From: Micractinium sp. NFX-FRZ
Taxonomy: Eukaryota > Chlorophyta > Trebouxiophyceae > Chlorellales > Chlorellaceae
Direction: 5' to 3'
Assembly: GCA_029339195.1 (NCBI GenBank)
Contig: JAPTJF010000816.1
Span: 1-11,829, forward strand
DNA length: 11,829 nt
Positions within the stretch are counted from its first letter, which is position 1. Each line of letters opens with the position of its first letter. Position numbers and translations under genes: made by a program. The notes under the pieces were generated by a model, which was not told the DNA's origin, made no database searches, and saw only the letters and a program-made list of their open reading frames with translations. Below, one piece after another: positions 1 through 7,825 of this stretch.

Positions 1-64
<64 letters not shown>

Positions 65-77
65 CGGGGGGGGGGGG

Positions 78-109
<32 letters not shown>
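1..109. repeat. Poly-G run (107 of 109 bases are G)
   Basis: The window opens with an uninterrupted G tract broken only by C at positions 65 and 78. It lies upstream of the first visible transporter exon, so it would fall in an intron of that gene. Such a run may be a true G/C homopolymer. It may equally be an assembly-edge artefact, since two-colour sequencing chemistry reports missing signal as G. The sequence alone cannot decide. Ordinary mixed sequence follows from 110 to 271. Confidence 0.9.
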
Positions 110-110
<1 letters not shown>

Positions 111-271
111 CATGGGCTCGCTCCCAGCCCGCCCACGACTCGCCCCCATTCCACAATGATCAGGCGCACTCGTCAGCTGACCTTCGAGATAGCTGGCAGG
201 TGCCCGTGGCACGTTTCTGTGTTGGTTTCCTGAACTCACGCCCTCAAGCTGTGACCCTCTGTCTCCCGCAG

Positions 272-2622
272 GTGTTCCTGACGATGCTGTGCTCCATGCG
301 CTTTGGCGTCTTCCTCTTCTTCGGCGCCCTGGTGAGACCCGCTGTGCTGTGCTGCGCTGTGCTGTCTGTGCGGGGCTGTGCTGTGCTGTGCTGTGCTGGA
401 CGTGCTACAGCGTCGTGCACTTGGGCGCTGAACTCCTCCTCGGCGCCAAGCAGGGCCCTGCTGTGCTGCGCTGCGCTGCGCTGTGCTGTGCTGTGCTGTG
501 CTGGACGTGCTGCAGCGCCGTGCACTTCGGTGCTGTCCTCCTCCTCGGCGCCAAGCAGGACCCTGCTTTGCTGTGCTGTGGTGTCTTGTGCTGTGGTGTG
601 CTGCGCTGCACTGCGCTGCACCCTGCACTTCTTTGACTTGCTCTTCTTCGCCGCCATGGCAGCGGGCAAGGCTGTCGGGGCGCTGGGGACCTCTGCCACA
701 ACAATCCGGGCCTGTGCCACTCAACACACATGCACACATCACATATGCAAATCTTGTGTAAGCGGACCGGGCCTGTGCTTTGCGCCGGGACAGGCTTCCA
801 TCCCCACCCACTGCCCCCCCGCATGCACTCCCATCTTCCTCTTCAACTCACCCTGCCCTGCCTTCCTCCTTCCTTAACCGCACGCCGCCTTGCCCTTCAT
901 CTCCCCCTGTACGCAGCTGGTGGTCACGGTGTTTTGTGCCACCTTGCACTAACAGCCCTCGCCTTCTTCTTCTTTACCTTCCGCAGCTGATTGTGATGGT
1001 GCTGTTCGTCATCTTCTTCGTGCCAGAGACCAAGGGCCTATCCACCGACGCAATCCAGGCACGTTCCGTCTTCCGCCTCCATTGCTCGGGGTCTGCCAGC
1101 ACAGCCTGTGTGTGCCAGCCCACCCAGCCCACCCAGCAGCAGGTGCAGAACCAGCAACCTTTTCGGTTCGTGTTTATGGTCACGTCAGCGAATGAATCAT
1201 TCAACCCTCAACGACACGCCATAACTGCAGGTCAAGTTTGCGCGCCACTGGTTCTGGAGCAAGTGAGTGCCCCCTGCTCTTCCGCATCCTCTGCCATTAC
1301 TGGGCCAGCCGCTTGACCTGTGCCTGCAGCTGCTGCTTCCACCTGTGGCTCCTGCTTCAACTGCCATTGCTGGGCCGCCTGACTGGCTGATTGGGATTCC
1401 TGTGGAGTCGAACTGGGTTTAGGAAAGCGGGCCAACTGTGGTTCCCTCAAGTGGGAAGCAGCGCTTCCGTGGGGACAGGGCAGGGGAGTGCCTGACTGAA
1501 CTTGCGGGCGGCCTGAGGCTCGCCCTGCACCGCTGCATTACAGCTGCTCAGCTGCAGCACACCAAACCAATGCCCTTGCCACGCATGTTGCTGTGTCGTT
1601 TGTTCTGCAGGTGGATTGGCCCGGCGGGGGTGCAGGACATCATGACCAAGAGCGAGGCGCGCGCAACCAGGCAGAAGGTGACTGGCCGACCGGTGTACTG
1701 CATGGCAGCTGACTGGTGCCTTTGGCTTTATTTCCTGTTGGCTAAAATTCCTTCCTCAACCCAACGCCTGTGGTCTGTGCCCTTCTTCTTCTAACTGGCT
1801 GGCCGACCGAGTGGCTGTTGCTGCCCATTGCTTCACATGCACGCATGGGGTGGGCTGTGCTGCAAAGCTGGAAGTGCTGGAGCAAATGGGTGGTTGGCGG
1901 TGGGGGGGGGGTGGAGTGGAGGTGCTAGGTGGAGGTTTTGGGTGGTTGTGGGCTGGTTCTCGGGTGGGCAAGTTCTGGGGTGGGCAAGGGTGGGGGACTC
2001 GCGCTGTCAGATTGGAAGCTGACAAGTGCTTGCATCAGGCCGGTTGCAGCTCTCGTTCACGCGCTACTTCCGTTCCACACATGTCCTGTGCAGGGCGAGA
2101 GGGAGATGGAGCGTGGCGCCGCGCCGCCCGCTGCCCCCATTGACGTCCGCCCCAAGGTAGGCACGCAGCCTGCCACCCGCTGCTGGTTGTGGCATCGCAC
2201 TGCCCAGTGGGGCTGCGTGCAGGTTGTCATGTTCAGGGTGTGTGGCCTTGTGAGACTCATGTTGTCTCGCATTTGAACTCCCAGCTCTTTCTATAATGCC
2301 CCTGTTTTTGCAAGCTGCTCTGGCTTCCCTGCCCCTGCTGCCGCGGCAGATGTACAGGCACGGCAGCCCAAGGCTGGGCCGGCAACTGCCACCGCTTCCT
2401 CCACCCTCTTGCACACATTCAGCCGCTGTCGCGCATGGGCAGCAGAGGGGCAGAGGGTAGATGAACCTACATCGGGCCACATCCTCCACACTTTGTGCCA
2501 TCCACACTTTGCACATGCAGGAGCGCAAGTCCGCTGTAGCCGGCTTCCTCGCCCGTGCCAGCGCGCTCAGCAGCGGCTACGGCCCCAGCGTGGCACAGCT
2601 GCAGGCGCCGCCCGAGGAGTGA
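272..2622 (+). CDS. H+/hexose symporter (HUP/STP-type MFS sugar transporter), 3' part
   Basis: Six spliced exons encode the last 131 residues of a sugar/H+ symporter of the major facilitator superfamily, which imports hexoses across the plasma membrane. Exons: 272-331, 987-1058, 1231-1262, 1611-1677, 2094-2156, 2521-2622 (TGA at 2620-2622). Exons 1-2 encode the end of the last membrane helices (MRFGVFLFFGAL, then LIVMVLFVIFFV), directly followed by the sugar-porter signature PETKG at 1023-1037. Exon 3 gives VKFARHWFWSK, matching the conserved segment after PETKG in algal and plant hexose carriers. The rest is a hydrophilic, presumably cytosolic tail containing GEREMERGAAPPAAP and ending in APPEE. 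Every junction keeps the frame; the donor after exon 2 is GC (CAG|GCACGT). No plausible preceding exon is seen in 110-271, so the 5' part is outside the window. Substrate is inferred from family only. Confidence 0.85.
278..690 (+). repeat. Exon-derived tandem repeat (~105 bp units) running into the transporter intron
   Basis: Four related units follow each other. The first is the transporter exon itself with its donor region (about 278-395). Then come 396-500, 501-603 and a degenerate unit from about 604. The anchor TCGGCGCC sits at 321, 440 and 545, and as TCGCCGCC at 648, giving spacings of 119, 105 and 103. Flanking stretches are short GCTGT-type pentamer arrays. Translations of the corresponding frame are recognisably alike: MRFGVFLFFGALV in the exon, then VHLGAELLLGAKQ, VHFGAVLLLGAKQ and LHFFDLLFFAAMA. 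The intronic units lack a GT donor where the exon has GTGAGA, so they do not look like usable exons. Confidence 0.75.
1059..1230 (+). other. GC-AG intron in the transporter gene
   Basis: The intron between PETKG...DAIQ and VKFARHWFWSK begins GCACGT after CAG and ends ACTGCAG. No GT donor nearby keeps the conserved frame: using the GT at 1063 would shift the following exon out of the VKFARHW frame. The other transporter introns seen here use GT. Confidence 0.75.
1885..1998 (+). repeat. G-rich GGTGG/GGGTGGG tract in a transporter intron
   Basis: Inside the intron 1678-2093 the coding strand carries many runs of three or more G, including a ten-G run near 1903-1912. They are spaced by short T/A/C-containing segments. 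The transcript could in principle form G-quadruplexes. No coding sense is seen here. Function is unknown. Confidence 0.6.
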
Positions 2623-2920
2623 GCAGGCCGGCGGACAAAAGGGCCCTTGGCACAGAGCTGCACACCCTCGCCAGGTGGCGCTGACGGCCAGCTGGCACGC
2701 GGCTGGCGCTGAGCTGGCAGGGTGCTGAGCTGCCTGCGGCTGCCACATACAGGCTGGGCTGGCGCCAGAGCGTGGCTACCTGAGTGGTCACGCGCCAGGC
2801 TAGCAGCGGCTGGGCTGTCTCTAAGTGAGAGCCGGCAGCACTACCCTGCAGTGGGCCCCACCCTCTACCACACCCCCCACACACCAACCATTCAGCAGCA
2901 CCCCAACCACCCCAACCCTC

Positions 2921-2952
2921 CCCAACCCAACCCAACCCAACCCAACCCAACC
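2921..2952. repeat. (CCCAA)n microsatellite
   Basis: Six consecutive perfect CCCAA pentamers followed by CC, preceded by looser CCAACC-rich sequence from about 2880. It lies in the presumed 3' UTR of the transporter. Confidence 0.95.
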
Positions 2953-3299
2953 TGCGGACGGTCACTCCTCCAGCCCCGCAAGACATGTTGTACCGCTGTT
3001 GTACCAGTTGCTTTCACAGTACCCCGTCAACACACATGTTACCCCGCCTGCTGTTTGCATGATGACACGCACCCCCCTCCGAAGCATACACAGCATCTCG
3101 CCTGTTGTTTTCAAGACAGATTGCCAAGCGTGCATTGCTTCCCCCAACCACCGAATGCAGACTGTCTTGTGCCCACAGCACCCGGCATGCAACCCGTTTT
3201 TGATACCCCAAATGCCCATGTGTGTGCGTACGACGCGCACGCACATAAGACACCCCATTCTGAAGTCACACCGCCTCTGTGCAGTTGAACCCCTGCCCT

Positions 3300-3304
3300 T
3301 GTAA
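3300..3304 (+). terminator. TGTAA, candidate polyadenylation signal of the transporter
   Basis: TGTAA is the usual polyadenylation motif of chlorophyte nuclear genes. This copy lies 678 bases after the transporter stop and is the first one found downstream of it. Another copy at 757-761 lies inside an intron. Motif plus position is all the support there is. Confidence 0.45.
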
Positions 3305-3552
3305 ACGTGCCTGTGTTGGTGCAAAGTGTGGGGCGGGTTCAAGGGCACCAGTGCACAGCTTCTTCTGGCAAGTGACGAGGGACGCGGCAGAGCAGCATGC
3401 GCAGGCCTGCTGGCAGGCAGTGCGACTGCCACTGCTCGATCGGGTGCTCAGGCGGGTGCCCAGTCCGATGGACAGTGCGCCGGCCAAATGTGCGAGGAGC
3501 TGGCGCATGGCAGGCGCAACAGAATGGCACCAGCGGGACGGTGTGGTGCTGA

Positions 3553-3591
3553 GCAGGGAGAGGAGGAGGCACAGCAGGAGCGATGAGGTGG
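3553..3591 (+). repeat. 39-bp dispersed element, copy 1 (upstream of gene A)
   Basis: Starts GCAGGGAGAGGAGGAGGCAC and matches 7322-7360 at 36 of 39 positions. The first 20 bases are identical at 7826-7845. Read in one frame it gives QGEEEAQQER and a stop, compared with QGEEEARQER and QGEEEARHER (each followed by a stop) in the other copies. Confidence 0.8.
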
Positions 3592-3708
3592 CTGCCAACT
3601 GACGCTTCAAGCAGCAACGTTCGAGCGTGTGGGCTTGGTGCAGCCTTCCCACGTGACCTGTGTGCAAGGATGGGTGGGGTCCAGCCACCCTTCTTCAATT
3701 TCATTCAG

Positions 3709-3838
3709 GTTTGCAGGTGCTCTGACGGATGCAGTGGGGCAGGAGTGCGTGCGTGTGCTTGCGGGCCCGCCCGGGCGGCAGCGGCGCGCCGGGTCGGCGC
3801 GCAAAGCAGCCGCTGCCACGTGCATGCGTGAGACAAAG
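3709..3838 (+). other. Exon-like stretch of unknown status upstream of gene A
   Basis: A 130-nt open segment lies between a good acceptor (TTTCATTCAG, ending 3708) and a good donor (ACAAAG|GTAGGT, at 3839). One frame reads ALTDAVGQECVRVLAG and then an R/A-rich segment. It could be an untranslated or alternative leader exon of gene A, part of an unrecognised gene, or chance. No homology is recognised and no partner exons were found. Confidence 0.2.
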
Positions 3839-4065
3839 GTAGGTGACCTCAGCTATACCCCGCTCATCCCCCGACCAGAGAACAGCGCTCGGTCAAGCTC
3901 CTCTCGACCCCCTCGAGCGCCTGCTTCCTCGGACGGCCCCAGTGCCACACCAGACGCATCTGCTGTCCTGGAGGGGCGCAGTCAACCCGCCACAGGCAGC
4001 CGGTTGAGAGCCAGCATTCAGCCCGCAGGCGGCGCCGTCAGCGGCGGCGCCTCGTAGCTTCCGCC

Positions 4066-7000
4066 ATGGCCACCCACCGCCAGCTCTGGGAGCAGGCACT
4101 GGCGCAGGTGGAGGAGCTGCTGCGTGCCGGCCATCTGCTGGACCCAGCACGGGCTCAGCAGTCGCTGTCGCGAGCTGTGGACTGCATCGGAGCTGTGGCA
4201 GGCTTGGAGTCCGTGCCTGATGAGCACACGTGCCAGCGGGTGTCCAGGTGCGCCCAAGAGCAGCAGCGGCTCTTGTCTAGTCTAGCCTACTCTTTACTGC
4301 TTTACGCAAGCACCCTTTGTTTGACGGGCCTTCAACTTCACTTGGAGTGACACGGTTCGGCTCTGTGGACTGGTTGGCATTTCAAGTTTGCATGTTCAAC
4401 GTCAACTGCTCATCACACAAACGTGGTGTGCAGTGCCAGGCAGAAGAAGAAGCATCAAAGCGTTGCACTGCGTCTCCCGTACAGGTTGGCACGCCTGGCG
4501 GGCGAGCAGCTGCAGCAGCTGGAGTCTCAGCTGTCAGCCAATGACGCACACACAATGGCGCTCTCTCCGGTTCACGAAAACAGGCTGGCGGCTGGAACGG
4601 CGATGGCGCAAGCGTGTTCAAAGCTGGTGCACGCTGCACAGCTTGGGGGGCAGGAATTGTTCCGCCTGGCAGCTGCTGCGCTCAGCCTAGTGTGCCGCAG
4701 CGGGCGGCGCTACCTGCAGCAGGCAGTCTCAGCCTCCCTACCCCTGGACGGCATACGACGCAACCTTGACGGTCAGGTGCTTCTGATTCAAAGCATTCTG
4801 GCAACTCTTTCGGCCCCGTGGGCCGCCGCCACGCTGCCCGCTGTGGTCAGGACGGCTGCCAAGCCCTCCGCCCTGCTGCCCTGGCTGGTGACTGCCGGCC
4901 GCACGCTGCAGTTCCTGCAGTCTCAACTCGGTGAGTGCTGATGTGCGCCAGTGTCTGGCTGGTGTTGCTGTAGTAGTAACTAAGTAGACAGCGTCAGCAG
5001 TGGTAGCGGCAGCGCCAGCGCCGCCGCCGCCGCACCCGTCATTTGCCATGCCCTTCACATGGGTTCCCATACATGCCTCCTGCTGCTGCTCCCCACCTGC
5101 ACAGGCCCTGACCTGCTGCTGCTCCCCATCTGCACAGGCCCTGATGACCACTGGCAGGAGCAGCTCATCTTCTCTTCATCAGCCTTGATCGCCGATTTGA
5201 GCAAAGCCTTTGGCCAGGAGGCTTTCCAGCTGGGGCCAGCGCTGGCAGGCCAGCCACAGCATCAGCAGCAGGTGCTGGAAATTGCTCATAGTGCGGTGAG
5301 CCTGGTGATACAGAGCAGGCCGAGGCGCTGCACCCCTGCGCGGCACATGTCCTCATGAGCCCGTGCCGTGGCCTGGAGGTGCTCACCTGTGTGCCACTGC
5401 AAGACGCTGCCTGGCAGCTGGCCAGCACCGGCGGGGCAATGCAGCTCCTGGCAATCGCGGCGTGTGGGCTGCATCTGCTTCTTGCATCAGACGCACCACT
5501 CAGCGATGAGAGACGCGCTGGCGGTTGCATCTGGGCGCTGCGGGCGGCAGGAGTTGCGGTTTGGGGCGGGCAACAGATGCTAACAACAGTCACCAACACG
5601 TCTGGGGACTGGGCCCCAGAGCTTGTTGAGCGAATTGTGCAACTCGCGCCACATGTGGCGGCGGCTATCCGGCTGCTCACCCACAGAGGGGTTCTTCCAC
5701 CGGACGGCCACAGCCTTGGACTGGCGCTGCTCTACAGCTGTGCGGTGCTGCAGCCACTTCGACTTGCGCAGATTGCCACCCCCAGCCAAGCCGCACATTT
5801 GTGCCAGGCAGGTGAGGCCTTGTGCTTCCGAAGAGTCTATGGCAATCACTCAGCTGGACCTCCGTGCCACCCTGGTCACGCTGGTCATGTGACTGTGTCG
5901 CAATGCCCCCTTTCTGCGCAGCCGATGCTTGCTTGAACCTGCTGCCACTGCTCAGCACGCTGCACAGCGAATGGCGCAGCGAGCTAGCCGATGCAGCAGG
6001 CTCGGGGCAGCTGGACGAAGCACACCCCCTGCAGGCGTTGTAGCCAACCATGTTTTGCCAACATCACACCAGTAAACGTTCACTCCACTGATTGCAGGCG
6101 CCTGCAGGCCATCTGCGCTGCACACTTCCAGGTGCTGCCGCTCCTGGCAGCCAAGCAGGGGCGGACACTGGAAGAGCTGGCCACCGGCTGGCAGGACGTG
6201 CTGGTGGTGGTGGCCAACACCCCGCCTTCGCTGCTTACACCTGATCTCCATTCTGCCTTTGAGCAGGGCATGCGGCAACGTTGGCAGGTGAACACCAAGT
6301 TGGTCTGAGGCTGCCTGCCGGCTGCACACTGAAATTTGCATGCAGTGGACACATGCGTTTACAATGGGATGTCTGCTGGAAGAGCGCAGGCTGCCCCGAG
6401 TGCCCCTCAGTTGTCACCCTGCCTGTATTGTGCAGGTCGCTTCACACGAACCCGGCAGCTTGTGGGAGCTGCTGGTCAATGTCACAAACGATGCAGTGTC
6501 CCGGGCACACTTCGCTGCACAGCTGCTCAGCAGTGGCTTGCTGGTGCAGGGGCTGCAGCTGGCAGTGCGTGCGGGCCAGCCAACCACTCAACAGAGGGTG
6601 AGGTCCCCTGATGGCTGTGATTGGCTTGTGCGGTGCTTGGGGTGGGCGTCGCTTCACGTCTTCCCTCAGAAGCTTAAGCAAGCTAAACCTGCCCATAGTG
6701 CAGGGCTTCAATATCTCGGGCCACATACTAACGCGCATCTCGGGCCACCCTTTGCACGCAGGCCCAGATTGTGACAACCAACGTGCTTCTGGCATGCCAG
6801 CACCTAGTACTTGTCGCAAGGGTGGGGCTGGGCAAGCATGGCAGCAACAGCAATTCGGCAGCCGGAGGCAGCAGCCGACCCGCCCTGGAGGTGGCCGTGG
6901 AGTCGCTGGAAGCAGGCCTTCAGCAGGTGCAGCAGGAAGGCTGCGGCTCCGAGGTACCCATGAGCCCCGAGCTGCTGCGCCTGTACCAGCGCGCCCTATT

Positions 7001-7298
7001 CCCACCTGCAAAGCGACTGTCGCAGGCACTGCAGGCATGGTGGGCGGAGCCGGAGCAGCAGACAGAGGCACAGCTGGAGGCGGCCCAGGTGGCGGCCACC
7101 CGCAGCTGCGCCTACCTGCGCTGCGCCAACTTGGGCGCCGAGGGCGGGCCGGCGGCGGGGCAGGGCAAGGGCAGCAAGCGGTGCGGCGGTTGCAGATCGG
7201 TATGGTACTGCAATACCACCTGCTCGGGCGCTGACTGGCGGGCGGGGCACCGGCGGGTGTGCAAGGCTCTGGCGGCAGAGCGGGCAGCAGCACATTAG
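4066..7298 (+). CDS. MYND zinc-finger protein, gene A (frame broken in exon 3)
   Basis: Seven exons: 4066-4247, 4485-4930, 5138-5811, 5922-6039, 6098-6287, 6436-6597, 6762-7298 (TAG). The start MATHRQLWEQAL matches the start of paralogue B (MSGAQQWKQAL) in position and context. About 590 residues of Ala/Leu-rich, probably all-helical sequence of no recognised family come first. They contain AAKPSALLPWLVTAGRTL in exon 2 and LPPDG in exon 3. Exon 7 ends in a complete MYND finger, a zinc-binding protein-interaction module, suggesting an adaptor or scaffold role; partners and location are unknown. Exon 3 opens in the frame of exon 2 (GPDDHWQEQL) but must change frame after VIQ (near 5313) to continue as AEALHP, exactly where B reads MQAKEL. 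As written, translation would stop at 5356-5358 after 282 residues; without the 5-nt insertion the product is 767 residues. Either a recent pseudogene or a sequence error. The exon 4 donor is uncertain. Confidence 0.8.
5079..5144 (+). repeat. Tandem 33-bp duplication carrying two 3' splice sites
   Basis: Units 5079-5111 and 5112-5144 differ at one base. Each contains a pyrimidine-rich stretch, then TGCACAG|GCCCTGA. The two acceptors are 33 bases apart, so exon 3 of gene A can begin at 5105 or 5138 without changing frame. The longer form adds 11 residues, PDLLLLPICTG, before PDDHW. Paralogue B has only one acceptor here (exon starting PEEH), so the inner site 5138 is taken as the ancestral one. 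Confidence 0.8.
5314..5318 (+). other. Apparent 5-nt insertion (AGCAG) shifting the frame of gene A
   Basis: Gene A reads GTGATACAG-AGCAG-GCCGAGGCGCTG where gene B reads CTGATGCAG-GCCAAGGAGCTG. The protein alignment holds on both sides in different frames (VSLVIQ against VDLLLMQ before, AEAL against AKEL after). The lesion is therefore placed to within a few bases. The inserted bases look like a duplication of the adjacent CAGAG/AGCAG. The frame after it stays open through exon 7. Confidence 0.7.
6040..6097 (+). other. Short intron 4 of gene A with alternative boundaries
   Basis: The preferred reading uses donor GTAGCC at 6040 (phase 2) and acceptor ATTGCAG ending 6097, which keeps the RLQAI start shared with gene B exon 5. 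An alternative pairs a GC donor (CTGCAG|GCGTTG, intron from 6035) with the second acceptor CCTGCAG ending 6107, both phase 0, giving HPLQ|AIC. Both keep the downstream frame. One of them must be used, because exon 4 otherwise meets TAG at 6041-6043. Confidence 0.5.
7107..7262 (+). other. MYND zinc finger of gene A
   Basis: Ligand codons: Cys 7107, Cys 7122, Cys 7182, Cys 7191, Cys 7209, Cys 7221, His 7248, Cys 7260. Spacing is C-x4-C-x19-C-x2-C-x5-C-x3-C-x8-H-x3-C. The core reads CGGCRSVWYCNTTC, with W in DWRAGH before the histidine, as in MYND domains. All eight ligands are present. The classical spacing is tighter in the first half (C-x2-C-x7-11-C), so this is a variant with a Gly/Ala-rich insertion. 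Confidence 0.9.
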
Positions 7299-7321
7299 CA
7301 GGTGGCGCAGGGCTCTGCTTG

Positions 7322-7825
7322 GCAGGGAGAGGAGGAGGCACGCCAGGAGCGCTGAGGTGGCGAGGGTGCCTGCTGTTTGTCTTTCATTTTGCGCCTTCTT
7401 GTGGGCAGGCTTCGATTTCAGCTCTCTGGGGAGGGAAGAGCCCCGTAACTTTCGTTTAATGTTTTGCACAGAAGATGAAAGAGGCACGGGCAGCAGCACG
7501 GCAGCAGGGAGGTGCTGGCCTCTGCTGGGCAGGAAGAGGAGTAGGCACGGCAGGCGTGCTGGAATCGTGTCGACCTGCGCCTCCTCTGACAGGAGCACCG
7601 CTGCCAGTGGGAAGGTGCCTGCAGGGAGCGGTGCTGTGTGGTGCGCCCTCAAGTTTTCCTCACGGAGCACGAGACATTCGAGGGTGCACGTGCTGCCATG
7701 TTGGGCATCAGGATGAGCAGTGCCCAGTGGCGTGCGCATCACAGGGCTGCCCAGCTCCCCAACAGCCAGGGCCTGCTGCCAGAGCTGTTTTGAGCGGTAC
7801 TGTGGTGGAATTGTGAACACCCAGG
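7322..7825 (+). repeat. ~504-bp tandem unit, copy 1
   Basis: Begins with the 39-bp element (GCAGGGAGAGGAGGAGGCAC...). It continues with CTTGTGGGCAGG at about 7398, GGGAAGAGCCCC at about 7433, a TTTTGCACAG acceptor-like site at about 7470, AGAGGCACGGGC at about 7480 and CCAGAGCTGT at 7779. The same landmarks recur in order in copy 2. After the acceptor-like site one frame reads MKEARAAARQQ. Confidence 0.75.

Larger units (their letters stand above)
2623..4065. other. 3' UTR and intergenic region between transporter and gene A
   Basis: No gene could be supported in this 1.4 kb. The first ~680 bases are probably the transporter 3' UTR, up to the TGTAA at 3300. The remainder should hold the promoter and 5' UTR of gene A. 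Contents noted: the (CCCAA)n tract, a 39-bp element shared with the region after gene A (3553-3591), and one exon-like stretch (3709-3838). No TATA box or other convincing core promoter element was recognised. The last bases before the ATG (TTCCGCC) match the context of gene B (CTCCGCC). Confidence 0.6.

Noticed and set aside
200..877. Cysteine-rich 225-codon plus-strand frame
   Set aside because: It reads through a transporter exon in the wrong frame and through pentamer repeats of the intron; Cys richness comes from GCTGT/TGTGC repeats.
332..986. CRISPR array suggested by spaced repeats
   Set aside because: The units are themselves alike along their whole length with no unique spacers, and the context is a eukaryotic intron.
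2921..2952. Telomere-like repeat
   Set aside because: CCCAA (TTGGG) differs from the TTTAGGG or TTTTAGGG repeats of green algae, is only six units long, and sits next to genes.
5296..5318. A 23-nt micro-intron (GTGAGC...GAGCAG) restoring the frame of gene A
   Set aside because: It has ideal ends and the right length modulo three, but is far below normal algal intron size. It would remove VSLVIQ, which aligns with VDLLLMQ in gene B. A small insertion explains the data better.
5310..5320. Programmed ribosomal frameshift in gene A
   Set aside because: No slippery heptamer or clear downstream structure was seen, and gene B reads through the same place in one frame.
6442..7341. 299-codon minus-strand frame, Pro/Ala-rich
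   Set aside because: Shadow of gene A exons 6-7, including the MYND finger; the composition is typical of a reverse-frame reading.
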